A stretch of 64,000 nt of DNA from Rhodamnia argentea (Eukaryota; Streptophyta; Magnoliopsida; Myrtales; Myrtaceae). A program made the translations under genes and the position numbers. The stretch's first letter is position 1; the number at the start of each line of letters is the position of its first letter. The notes beneath the pieces were generated by a model, which made no database searches, was not told the origin of the DNA, and was given only the letters and a program-made list of their open reading frames with translations. This document shows, piece by piece, positions 24,301 through 32,853 of this stretch. The stretch lies in contig NC_063156.1 of the NCBI RefSeq assembly GCF_020921035.1, positions 20,570,283 through 20,634,282 of the forward strand, given 5' to 3'.

Positions 24301-25051
24301 CGGGGCGGTGAGCACTCTTATTGATGCAAACCGTAAAATGGATGGACAGGGAGAGAATGGCATAGTTGAGAAAGGGAGATATCAAAGGTTAGTAGGAAGG
24401 CTTATTTATTTGTCTCATACTAGGCCATACATAGCCTATGTTATGGGAGTTGTAAGTCGGTTCATGCATGATCCTAAAGAAGAACATATGCAAGCTGTCT
24501 ACCGGATCCTTCACTACCTCAAAGCTTCACCTGGAAAAGGTATTTTGTTTAAAAAGGGTGACAAGCTGAATCTTGAAGCCTATACTGATGCAGATTGTGC
24601 GGGGTCACCAACAGATAGAAGGTCCACATCTAGCTATTGCACTTTTCTAGGGGGAAATCTTGTCACTTGGCGGAGTAAAAAACAAAATGTTGTTGCTAGA
24701 TCTAGTGCTGAAGCTGAATTCGGGGCAATGGCGAATGGGATATGTGAACTTTTGTGGCTCGGGATTGTCATTGAAGACCTCGGAGTGGGACATGAAGGAA
24801 CTATGAGACTCTATTGTGATAATAAATCAGCAATCAACATTGCTCACAATCTGGTTCGGGATGATCGAACCAAGCATATTGAGGTAGACAGACATTTTAT
24901 CAAGGAGAAACTTGAGTCTGGTTTGATAAGTACTCCCTACACTCCTAGCAAAGATCGGCTAGCGGATGTATTGACCAAAGGCCTACCGGTGTCGAGATTT
25001 CGGGAGATCATCGGCAAGTTGGGCATGGAAGATATTCACTTACCAACTTGA
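21338..25051 (+). CDS. Ty1/copia Pol polyprotein (zinc knuckle, protease, integrase, RT, RNase H)
   Basis: An uninterrupted frame of 1237 residues. In order I see the end of Gag with a CCHC knuckle (CGFCRKPRHTRENC, about 29-42), the aspartic protease core WILDSGATNHM (about 127-137), and the GAG-pre-integrase HHCC motif near LHHFRLGHPP ... CEVCEIAKHH. Then come integrase (HTDVWGP, FIDDCTR, RSDNGKEY, PQQNGVAERKNR), a Ser/Pro-rich linker (about 585-650), reverse transcriptase (WVYTLKYKADG, FDVKNAFLHGDL, YVDDVVV) and RNase H (YTDADCAGS, SSAEAEF, DRHFIKEKL). This order (integrase before RT) defines copia. The first methionine is probably not the natural start, because the knuckle belongs to a Gag-Pol fusion. 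The frame has survived although gag has not. Confidence 0.95.
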   Translation: MKAIKEETNPNTNRKPDPIKTTGGEGLWCGFCRKPRHTRENCFGLHGRTRVLSKTKRQPQAHMTSEGEVAPIDQYKPVGEEIFNKEEVGKIGALLDSLSKSSDMCSLVRSGACLISENSTVSRYPNSWILDSGATNHMTHDPTKFETYKPSPGNRSITIADGSPVTVGGQGTITLNPSLKLDNVLHVPKLSTNLLSINQLTKDLNCKVFFSIDHCILRDLKTGRTIGFAKERNGLYYLEDSSGTGWPLVGYSTSYNSCNPIHSSRIWLHHFRLGHPPFSLLRTMFPSIFKDVAVENLHCEVCEIAKHHRVSFPLNNNARVSTPFSLIHTDVWGPSRIANFTGARWFVSFIDDCTRTTWLYLMKDKSNVQSIFQNFHKMIVNQFGVSIGRLRSDNGKEYFNQHLDHFFQTQGIIHESSRVDTPQQNGVAERKNRHLLNVTRALLFQMSVPKHFWGEAVLTSAYLINRVPSKSLGNKSPRQLLSTFYPNVSHNYHISPRVFGCAAFLHIHNHNRNKLNPRALKCVFIGYSNTQKGYKCYNPLTCRVFISMDVTFNENQPFFPSNHYLQGETPNEDSEFESLPPLLSTSSTPTSSPSPSLSSPSPLSTPSPSSSSSSPLSSPSSPSSSLPSSSSSFSPKNEPTKPQVYSRRTKLNPELDQVPLSEPLSGNEITHPSSNEPELSDLDLPIALRKATRKCTQHPISQFVSCQRLSTQHKAFIIAFDSITIPNSVHEAFEDRNWIQAMTEEMNALKKNDTWEVVTLPKGKQPVGCKWVYTLKYKADGTLERYKARLVAKGYTQTDGVDYRETFAPVAKMNTRRVLLSLAANFGWSLQQFDVKNAFLHGDLEEEVFMEPPPGFDKDFGNNQVCRLKKALYGLKLSTRAWFGRFTKTMLEMGYKQSRGDHTLFIKHSNKGMVTALLVYVDDVVVIGNDEAEQKSLKSSLAQQFEIKDLGKLRYFLGIEVAYSKKGIFISQRKYILDLLKETGCLNSGAVSTLIDANRKMDGQGENGIVEKGRYQRLVGRLIYLSHTRPYIAYVMGVVSRFMHDPKEEHMQAVYRILHYLKASPGKGILFKKGDKLNLEAYTDADCAGSPTDRRSTSSYCTFLGGNLVTWRSKKQNVVARSSAEAEFGAMANGICELLWLGIVIEDLGVGHEGTMRLYCDNKSAINIAHNLVRDDRTKHIEVDRHFIKEKLESGLISTPYTPSKDRLADVLTKGLPVSRFREIIGKLGMEDIHLPT

Positions 25052-25058
25052 GGGGGAG
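25051..25058 (+). other. Polypurine tract of copia element 1
   Basis: AGGGGGAG lies immediately before the 3' LTR, overlapping the polyprotein stop codon region. It is the expected primer for plus-strand DNA synthesis. Confidence 0.85.
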
Positions 25059-25281
25059 TGTTGGAAAATCTCCTATAATCTCTCCCTAATTATTTGGAAT
25101 ATTTTGTGATATTCTGTGATTTGATTTTGTTAGCAGTAAATTAGCTAACGATAAAGATTAGGGGCTGATTAGTATCTATACCTAAAATAGGTTTCTTACC
25201 TAATTTAGGTCTTTTATTCCTGTATATATTCACCCCGTAATTACTCAATTAGATGAAGAAATATACAGATTCTTTTCTTCA
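25059..25281 (+). repeat. 3' LTR of copia element 1 (223 bp)
   Basis: Same length as the 5' LTR, with seven substitutions. Followed by AATTT (25282-25286), the second copy of the target duplication. Confidence 0.95.
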
Positions 25282-25286
25282 AATTT

Positions 25287-26138
25287 TTAAAAGTTAAAAT
25301 TAAACAAAAAATAACTTAAAAAGTAAAAAGATAAAAGGGGGAAGTAAAAGTTGCAGAGTTCTCGCCGTCGCCGCCACCCTACCCTCGTCGGCAATGGACA
25401 ACAAGGGTGGGGAACGGCCAAGGGAGGTCGCCGGGGCTGAGACCTCGCCGGGGTCGGCGACGCCTGGCCGTGGCCGTCCTCGCAAACCCACGGCGAGGCT
25501 TGACCTTGCCTAGAGTAGTCGTTGGGCATCAAAGTGAAAAAATATATATATATATATATTAATATCAAAGTGAGAGTCGTATATAAATATTTGCTCTCCA
25601 AATATCCTTATGCCATATTTCAAATAAAGATATGAAGATTGACTGATGTCTAGAAAGGAAGCACAAAATGAATTTGATTTTAAATAAAGATTTGAATTTA
25701 CGCGTTTTCATTATTAAAAAGAAGAAGAAGAAGAAGAAGATGCGAATCAGACCTTGTCTTAAATTATTGTCAATTGAGGGCCCGAATTGAATTTCATCCA
25801 ATATTGCGCGCTCTCTCTCTTTTCACTCGAAGATGATTAACTAACCATGAAAATTCCAACGATTGGCTGGAAGAGACTAGAGGGAAAAAATATTATAGAA
25901 AACCACAGGCGAACAGTTCCAAGGACTGCTCATTCTATCCGTTCTAAGAATTAGGTCAAGTCCTTTCCACACCTAAATCTTAATCAATGATATCGATATT
26001 ACAAAATTCCACGAACAAGTCGTCACGTCCAAAAATCCGTGGAGTTCAATGATAGATACCTGCACCCATTGAGTTTGTAATGCCTGAATTCAGGTGGCAC
26101 GTCTTTGAGATAAGAGTTAGCCATTTCCGCCTCTTATT
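25287..26138. other. Intergenic DNA with a GC-rich island
   Basis: A GC-rich block at about 25358-25515 (gccgtcgccgcc ... gaggtcgccggggctgag) sits between AT-rich arms. A TA run lies at about 25541-25558 and a GAA run at 25721-25740. Frames through the GC block are low complexity. This looks like the GC-core repeats elsewhere in the window rather than a gene. Confidence 0.5.
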
Positions 26139-26339
26139 AAGGCTTCGTTTGTCTCGCGAAAAAAAAAATTAATGACTCAAAAAATAATTTCTACAAAATG
26201 ATCACTTATATTGCTTCACAAGGACTGATAAATGATATATATTTTCATAGTCGACACAAATGTTTAAGCAGAAAGTGTCGTTGATATTGAAAATATTTTT
26301 TTCTTGATTCATTAATTCATGCGATGCAAACTGAGCCTT
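26139..26339. mobile_element. MITE of the 'AAGGCTCCGTTTG' family, 201 bp
   Basis: Starts AAGGCTTCGTTTGTCTCGCG and ends GATGCAAACTGAGCCTT, which are inverted terminal repeats. The interior is AT-rich and non-coding. Related copies are at 36449-36672 and 49031-49679. The flanks are 'tt' and 'a', so the duplication is short (probably TA or TTA) and ambiguous. Confidence 0.65.
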
Positions 26340-26583
26340 AGATTTTGTTGGCTACTTCACACTTGTATTTGAAAAAAGCTCCGTCCCTTGATCCCTCTTT
26401 CGAGAAAATAGTTTCAACTCCGGACTTTATTCGAGACGAGGTGGCCTCTCCAGATTCTTATGTGAGACAATATCTACTCTGCGTCTTTTAAAAAGGGACA
26501 CACCACTTCATACCTTTCTTTGAGGTTTATTTGAACTCGTATCTAAAAAATCACTTGAAACCTTTTTACCTATTCTTCTTTTG

Positions 26584-26634
<51 letters not shown>

Positions 26635-27297
26635 AACATGAATAACACAGACATACATGACTTAGAGCTTATTTTATCCTTTTTATTTAATGTGAAGTTT
26701 GTACACACCTTATGGCAACATTTTTTATTTAAATTACCTGAAATTATCGGAACACGCAAAATGTTAGCATATAGATTCACACACAATTTTTCGCATAATT
26801 ATTTTTTTAAATCAAATAATATTTCCAAAATTTTAACCAGGATATAAATGATAATAATGAATTTTTTTTTTTACTTCCGGATTATTTTTTAGTACCTTTT
26901 TTTTTTTTTTTGCTTTGAGAAATTAACGCAATATTTGTCAATGTGTTTGAAAAGTAAATTTAGACTAATACGTTAATATCCTCTTCTCCCCACACAAAAA
27001 GCTACGGATTTTAAGTGAAACTGACAAGTTTATGTTACAGTTTTTTGAAGATTATATCGGGATGAACCTCAAATCAGCTCGATTTGAATTCTGAACCGAG
27101 TAACTACATCAGGTTATTTTTTTTTTGGGCCTGGGCCTACAAATCGGGTCCACAAAACTCAGGCCCGGCCCCAAGGAAAAGGAACGAATCGCCCTAGGCC
27201 CGGCCCGTTCAGGTGCGGTTCCAAAAAAGCATGTGACCGAATTGACATACAAAAAATTGGTTTGATTCGATATGTGACCGTCCCTTTCGAAGGCTCT
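26340..27297. other. Intergenic DNA with CT microsatellite
   Basis: Contains a CT run of about 21 units at 26587-26628. The sequence at 27115-27235 is rich in GGCCC/GGGCC phrases and probably represents a further decayed repeat next to the MITE that follows. No gene recognised. Confidence 0.55.
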
Positions 27298-27305
27298 CCT
27301 GGAAC

Positions 27306-28067
27306 TAGGGGTGAGCAACCGGACCGGGTTTACCCGGAACCCGGATCGGCCCACCCGAAAAACAGGGTCGGGAATCGGTTCTTGCTCATACCGGTCCGGG
27401 TTTCGGTTCCAATTTTTGGGAACCGGTTGAAACCGGTCCGGTTTCCGGTTCTAGGTGAAGACCCACTCGGACCGGTTTTAGAACCGGTTTTTAGTTACTA
27501 AAAAAAAAAAAAGACACCATAATGTAGTATCCAAATAACTATGATTTTGGTTTTATGCTTGTGGTGTTTGAGTTTTTCTAGTGTTGGTTCATGCGCGTTA
27601 AATGTGGTGTCTTTTAGCATGTTATTTGGATCTTACAATTTCAGTTCTTTTTTAATGGGTACAACGAAAATTGAAGTGTGATAGAAAGATTTACACTATG
27701 TTAATTCGGCGTTACGGAGGATCATTGTTGCTTTTGATGGATTGCAACTTTTATTTTTTATATCAAGATTTGTTGCTTTTGGTGAATCATACTATTATTT
27801 ATTATTATTTTTTGGATTGTTGCTTTTGGTGTATTATAATTTTTTTTGCTCATTTCATCAATGCTCATATTATTTTGATGAAAAAAAAAAGGAAAACAGG
27901 TTCTCGGGTAGACCACGAAATCGGACCGAAAAACAGGGTCGGTTCCAAAACAGGTTCCAAGACAAACGGGGTCGGTTCTCGGTTCTAAAAACTAGGAACC
28001 GGTTATAACGAGGTCGGTTTCGGGGTCTAGGTCCGGACTCGGCCCACCCGGCCCATGCTCACCCCTA
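27306..28067 (+). mobile_element. hAT-type MITE, 762 bp, TIR TAGGGGTGAGCA
   Basis: Starts TAGGGGTGAGCA and ends TGCTCACCCCTA, a perfect 12-bp inverted repeat. It is flanked by 8-bp direct repeats CCTGGAAC (27298-27305) and CCCGGAAC (28068-28075), with one mismatch. Subterminal regions are dense in ACCGGTTCC/GGAACCGG phrases. The middle (about 27500-27890) is AT-rich and non-coding. The ends and duplication length fit the hAT superfamily; there is no transposase, so it is non-autonomous. Confidence 0.88.
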
Positions 28068-28206
28068 CCCGGAACCAAATCGAATATCGAAAAAAGAGTT
28101 TTAATTTTCATTTGACATTACGAGATTCAAAGTAGAAATGAAACAAATTTTGGAGGATCGAGTTGATATCGGATAATTTCAATAAAAAAGTTACAATATT
28201 TTTCCG

Positions 28207-28735
28207 GGTTAATACCGCAAAAAACTCTAAACCGGTACACCTATGACAAATTTACCTCAAACTGTTTTTTTTTTACCTCAAAAATCCCAAATCGGTACAT
28301 CCGTCACAAATTTATCCTAAATTATTTGTTCGACTACCAAAAATTTCAAACCAGTACATCTGCGACAAATTCATCCCGAAATAATTATTTTGACCACTAA
28401 AAACTCAAACTAGTACACATATGATAAATTTATCCTCCGTTAGTTTTCGTTAAAATGTATTAATATCAAGAAAAATTTCAAATTGATACACCTGTGAAAA
28501 ATGGAGGGTAAAAATCCTAAAAGTGTACATGCGAAAATTGCCACGTGTTATTCAAGTCGGTAATTTGACGATAAAATTTAACGAAAACTAATGAAGGGTG
28601 AATTTATCACAAATGTACCGGTTTGGGGTAAATTTGTCAAAGGTATGTCGGGTTAGGATTTTTTGAGGTTAAAAAAATATTTTGAGATAAATTTGTCATA
28701 GGTGTATCAGTTTCGGATTTTTCATGGTATTAACC
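28207..28735. mobile_element. Foldback element, TIR GGTTAATACC
   Basis: Arms of more than 60 bp are inverted copies. The left arm reads GGTTAATACCGCAAAAAACTC with 'ggtacacctatgacaaatttacctc' further in. The right arm is the reverse of the same phrases and ends GGTATTAACC. The left half holds three or four tandem-like copies of the phrase 'aatttaccctaaaccggtacatcygycaca'. Non-coding. Confidence 0.65.
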
Positions 28736-28784
28736 ACATTTTCCTATTAATGAGCGAAATAGAGGGAAAAGGGTTAAAAATGTC

Positions 28785-28912
28785 TGGGCCCATATGCTGT
28801 GAAAAACTAAAATGGGCCTTTTTGTTGGGCTACGATGTCTGGGCTTTCTTCATCACCATCAACCCGAAAGACAGAAACCCGAGAACGAGACGGCACCAGT
28901 TCTAGGGTTTCG
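28785..28912 (+). promoter_or_regulatory. Site II elements plus telo-box promoter of snoRNA host gene
   Basis: Four TGGGCY motifs (site II) are present at 28785-28790 (TGGGCC), 28813-28818 (TGGGCC), 28826-28831 (TGGGCT) and 28840-28845 (TGGGCT). A telo box on the reverse strand (TAGGGTTT) follows at 28903-28910. Site II motifs with a telo box mark promoters of plant ribosomal-protein and snoRNA genes. A C/T-rich leader follows (about 28925-28975). Transcription is inferred to run rightward. Confidence 0.7.
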
Positions 28913-29223
28913 CATTCGCCTCATCGCACCACCGCCATTTTCTCTCTCTTCGTTGAGCTCGTTTTCTTCCCTTCATAAGCTGGTGGCTGTCGCTGTCGCA
29001 GGCATTATCTTGAATGGATCGTTGTTCTGTGAACAAGCCCGAGCTTGCCGAGTCACGTTTTCGTCTTTCGATCGACTTTGCGGTCTCCGTCGTCGCAACT
29101 CGAAAACCACTTGGCTTTTTCTGTTCAATAGCATGCGCCTGCGAGCTGCTTCGCAATTTGTTGTTGCGATTCGGGCTCGCTTTGAATTGAATCTCCGTTT
29201 TTTGTTGTTGTTTTGGGTGGGGG

Positions 29224-29320
29224 GAGCATCGATGATGAGTTAATCCAAAATGTCATCCTTGCACTATGATTTTTCCCGTGAAGAAATAAATTGGGGAAGG
29301 TTTTGCTCTCTGAGATGCTC
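29224..29320 (+). ncRNA. Box C/D snoRNA candidate 1
   Basis: A perfect 7-bp terminal stem, GAGCATC (29224-29230) with GATGCTC (29314-29320), encloses a perfect C box ATGATGA (29232-29238) and a D box CTGA (29310-29313). The stem abuts the D box and sits one base from the C box, as in intronic box C/D RNAs. An internal C'-like GTGAAGA is at about 29278-29284. Length 97 nt is normal. The guide stretch before the D box contains ggggaaggttttgctct. I could not place its target on rRNA or U6 from memory, so I give no identity. Confidence 0.75.
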
Positions 29321-29404
29321 CTCTGCTTTCTCCCCTGTTTCGTCTCGTTCAATGAGAAGACCTCACGCGACCCTCGTTTTCTTGTTCGTTGCCTTGCCGT
29401 TGCA

Positions 29405-29489
29405 GGATCGATGATGTCATTAATTTCTGCGTTATCTGTCTGTAGCTTCCCCTCATGGGAGTGAAGATAATCGATACATGCTGAGATCC
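29405..29489 (+). ncRNA. Box C/D snoRNA candidate 2
   Basis: Terminal stem GGATC (29405-29409) with GATCC (29485-29489). The C box is ATGATGT (29411-29417, one deviation at the last base), the D box is CTGA (29481-29484), and a C'-like GTGAAGA is at 29461-29467. Length 85 nt. It lies 84 bases after candidate 1 on the same strand, the clustered arrangement usual in plants. Guide target not identified. Confidence 0.7.
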
Positions 29490-30350
29490 CCATCGTTTTT
29501 ACTTCTCTTTCAATACTCAGATCGAAACTCTGAAACTGAGACTTGTTCTTTTTTTTTTCCTTTGTGATGAAGCTATGGCTTGATATCATTTATGGTCGAT
29601 TCTGCCATTTTCTGTTGCTCTTTGTTGGCCAATGATGTGAGTTTTATGTATCCGTACTCCAAAAATGTTTCCTTTTCATAAAAAAAAAAATTCATTGTTA
29701 TGTTCTTGAAAAGATTCAGTGAGAAGCAATAATATGGCACTGGAGATTTTCTGTAGCATGACGGTCTGCAATGTTTTGTTTTTCGGGTGCTTTTGCATTT
29801 CGGGTCACATTTCGGTAAAGTCGAAGCATGATATGCCGTAATGGCTAGCTAGAATTAGATGGTGAAGTTCAGCATGGTAATCATATATTAGTAACGCTGC
29901 TCTGGATAACGGCGCCCCTGCTTATTGTTGTTGTAATGCAGATAGAAGTGTGAGCATGTGCAACTCTGCCGATCAATGGAGCAAGAAATAAGCACAGCCA
30001 GTTAAATGGTCGAGTCGATTGAAATCATCCCAAAAGCTTTGTTGTGGTCGGGAAGAAAAATGGCAGTTGCAGCTTCCACCTCAAGCCAACCCTGTTGAGA
30101 GAATCATCTTGGTATCTAAATTTGCCAAGTCATTAGAGATTTTCCTCTTCTGCAACTGTGGACGAGACATCGCAAGTCATCGAAGGTTGAAACTTTTGTA
30201 TTGGCCGTGAGATAATTAGATTATCGAATGCAATGCTGGATCGCTTCTTGTGATTGCTATGTGTGTGGATGATATTTGATTTGGGAGGCAATGTATGAAT
30301 TGGGTTCTTTCCTTCTGTTGCGCATTTCAATCTCTGCAAGAGCAGAATGT

Positions 30351-31173
30351 TGCTCAAGGCATTGACTTACCAAACAAGGAAAGGAAAGAGGAAAAACAGA
30401 TACTCAAGATGAGAACCAGAGAATCAATGGGAAAACACAGACAAATTGCAGAAAAAAGAAAGTAACATTCAAGCCCGAATCCTCTCTCAATGTAGTTTAG
30501 GATTAATATGACAGGAAGCCATGAAGAAAGCAGGTCACTGTCATAGAATTTGCGGGAAATAAAAGCCACGTGAACATAGTAATAGTAGTCTTTTTCGTGT
30601 CCTATGAAAATAGAAAGAGGATACGAAGGAGCCAACCTACCACATTCCTACTCTCTTTGGACGTTACGGAGTCGGGATGCCAATCCCCAAAGAGTACCAT
30701 ATGCCTTGCCCTGCCTTAAGTTTCGCAAGAGCACCTCTTTTGAGATGATCGAGTCATTATATGAACATCAGCCGAGCAGAAAATTACTTTCCGGCCATAG
30801 TTAGGGCAGTCAAACCAGCTCTCGTATGAGCCCCGAGGGATTCGTCATGGCCGGCAGCAGCCGTGCTCCAGTCTTCTCGATGTGAACATAGTGAAAACAC
30901 TTCATCAATATATTACATGAAGGCATTTGAGGTACTTCTAAGGTGCTGAAAATAACATTTTTAAGTGCTTTCAAACTGGAAAATATGTGACGATAGACTA
31001 ACATTTTAGACAGTTAATTATCAGATTACAACAACACGAGGAAGCTGAAAATGAAAGAACCAAAGAAGACATCAATTTACAGCAGAAAAGACCAACAGCA
31101 AAAATCTCCCCCAACTTCAGACATCTAACTTGCCATCTTCTTCGATGGGCTTTATCTAAACAACCGTCAGCTT
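30351..31173. other. Intergenic DNA between snoRNA host and lectin gene
   Basis: No gene recognised. The part nearest 31173 is probably the 3' UTR of the lectin gene on the minus strand. Confidence 0.5.
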
Positions 31174-32232
31174 TCACTTGGTCGCATTCACATCTTTGAC
31201 GGCCTTATCTACAATCACCTCCAATTTACTGCACTTCTTCAAATCCACAGGCTCCACCACAAACTCCTCCGGCGCCACCGGACGCCGGTTCCCGAATATC
31301 GTCCACAAGTACAGGACTACGAATGCCCCCAAAGCGCCACTCCCCGTGCCGAAAATCATCGCTGCCAGCACTTTCAAGAAACAATCGTTCTTCTCATGGA
31401 CTCCCAAATTCTTGGTGTTTCGACCGACGGCTTGAGGATCCAACGGCTCCGAGTGCATCCATTGAGGGACATGCCTGAGCTTGAAGCTCCAAGAGTGGAT
31501 AAAGCACGCCCGGCTTGAGTTCCCATTAGACGAGCTCAAACCCAGAAACACATCGCCCTCCTTCCACATTGTCCGCAAATCCACGAATCGAGCGAGCACC
31601 GGATCCGACGGCCGCGATTCGGAGGACCTACTCACCCTAACCTCCAACCTTCTTGACCCAGCTTCATAATCAATCCAAGAATGGAACTTGCTCCCACCAT
31701 TCAGCACCAAATTAAGTGAAGACACGTTCTTCACTTTAACAGGCCCGAGGCCACCCACATCAATCGCCACACTATTCTTCGCCGAATCGAATCTAACAGC
31801 GACGGTTCTATTCAGAGGCCTGTTCTTTTCCAGAAGAAGCCCAAAGGGACTACCATTATCCCCAAATTCATCAACATTAAAACCACTTGGACACAGAGCA
31901 AATGCCAAGTCATTTCCATCGCCTCCGGACAACGAAAACGAGAAGTAGGTCGAGAAAGAGACCAGCTTTTCCGGATTACCTTGCACAATCCTGATGGGTC
32001 TCCTGTACACGACCGACCCGGCACTCGGGCTCCCCGCGTCAGTCAGCTGAACCGAGGAACCCCCGCTGACCACCTTGGCATCTCCGTACATTGCGAGGTT
32101 GGACTCAAGGTAGGCATCTTTAGCGAACTTGTGGAAGGAGAAGGAGGGACCCGGGTCGGCGGAGAGGGCTCCGAGGGAGATTACGATGAAGGCCAAGGCC
32201 GAGAAGGGCCTGAGGTGGGAGGTCGAGGCCAT
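31174..32232 (-). CDS. L-type (legume) lectin-domain membrane protein without kinase
   Basis: Single exon, 352 aa from the ATG at 32232. I chose it over 32277 because it starts a clean signal peptide (MASTSHLRPFSALAFIVISLGALS, given as residues 1-24). The lectin beta-sandwich follows: FSFHKFAKDAYLESNLAMYGDA, then VVYRRPIRI, then VSFSTYFSFSLS, then GNDLAFALCP, then VAVRFDSAKN, and FLGLSSSNGNSSRACFIHSWSF near residue 245. A transmembrane helix lies at about residues 288-313 (LAAMIFGTGSGALGAFVVLYLW). A short cytosolic tail of about 39 residues ends the protein. Lectin receptor kinases of clade VIII have this ectodomain followed by a kinase; here the frame stops after the tail, so it is a kinase-less relative at the plasma membrane. 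Ligand unknown. Confidence 0.9.
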   Translation of the reverse strand: MASTSHLRPFSALAFIVISLGALSADPGPSFSFHKFAKDAYLESNLAMYGDAKVVSGGSSVQLTDAGSPSAGSVVYRRPIRIVQGNPEKLVSFSTYFSFSLSGGDGNDLAFALCPSGFNVDEFGDNGSPFGLLLEKNRPLNRTVAVRFDSAKNSVAIDVGGLGPVKVKNVSSLNLVLNGGSKFHSWIDYEAGSRRLEVRVSRSSESRPSDPVLARFVDLRTMWKEGDVFLGLSSSNGNSSRACFIHSWSFKLRHVPQWMHSEPLDPQAVGRNTKNLGVHEKNDCFLKVLAAMIFGTGSGALGAFVVLYLWTIFGNRRPVAPEEFVVEPVDLKKCSKLEVIVDKAVKDVNATK

Positions 32233-32639
32233 GAAACGAGGGTGGGGGGGACTGAGCTTGAATCTCCACAGAGACAAGATGGGAGTGAAGAGAGAGCTAG
32301 TGGGTCTCTAGGGTTTGGCGTGGGGATGATGATCCCGTCTGTGCATTTACAGCGAAGTGAAACAAATTTTTTTTTTTTTTTTTGGGGGAATTGCAGCGAG
32401 GAAACCAGTGGAAGAAAGTAAAGAATGAGAGAGAGAGAAAGAAGAGAGAGAAAGAGAGGTTGGATTGGAGGTTGTGAAAATTAAATACGTTCACTCGTTT
32501 CTGCAAGCACACTGACTCGCTTTTGCTCAGTGGTTGCTGACTGAGGGGGGGAATATAATAAAGGCTCGTTTTGCAGTTATGCCCCTCAGGTTTCCAGAAA
32601 TTGCTGTTTGTCCTTAGGGTCTTTTGCCATTGTCGCATT
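32233..32639 (-). promoter_or_regulatory. Upstream region of the lectin gene
   Basis: GA/CT-rich on both strands (gagagagagaaagaagagagagaaagaga, about 32430-32458), typical of a plant core promoter or 5' leader. It also holds a long T run at 32366-32384. No separate gene. Confidence 0.45.
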
Positions 32640-32647
32640 CATGTTCT

Positions 32648-32845
32648 TAGACATGGCCAAATGAAATCGGGAGTCCGGAACCGGCCTTCAAAGGGCCGGT
32701 TCCGATTTCTAAATTGACGGAATCAGCTCGGAACTGCCGGTTTCGACCGTTTTTTTTATTTAAAAGGGGGGGCCAGGGGGAAAGAGCCGTTGGGCCCGTG
32801 AATTGGCCCTTGAAAGGGCCGGTTCGAACGAACCGGCCACGTCTA
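32648..32845 (-). mobile_element. hAT-type MITE, 198 bp, second member of TAGACRTGGC family
   Basis: Begins TAGACATGGCCAAATG and ends GGCCACGTCTA, with perfect 8-bp direct repeats CATGTTCT at 32640-32647 and 32846-32853. It is the reverse-oriented relative of the 15058-15253 element, with the same length and the same CCGGTTCC-rich interior. Confidence 0.88.
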
Positions 32846-32853
32846 CATGTTCT

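Larger units (their letters stand above)
28890..30350 (+). ncRNA. Probable non-coding snoRNA host transcript
   Basis: Downstream of the site II/telo-box promoter there is no long conserved open frame in the direction of transcription. A frame at 28812-29243 begins upstream of the promoter motifs and looks accidental. The region contains two box C/D snoRNA structures (29224-29320 and 29405-29489). A good splice acceptor, tgttgttgtaatgcag, ends at about 29941, which suggests that at least one snoRNA is intronic. The 3' boundary near 30350 is a guess from composition. An alternative is a short-peptide gene with snoRNAs in its 5' UTR intron. Confidence 0.55.

Noticed and set aside
28812-29243. 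Possible protein of 143 codons at the snoRNA locus
   Set aside because: It starts within the promoter motifs, before the likely transcription start, has no recognisable domain and runs into snoRNA 1.
29560-29650. Possible third box C/D snoRNA starting at GTGATGA near 29564
   Set aside because: No CTGA box and no terminal stem at a suitable distance.
31981-32421. Plus-strand frame of 146 codons over the lectin gene start
   Set aside because: Antisense shadow of the lectin signal peptide and N-terminal region.
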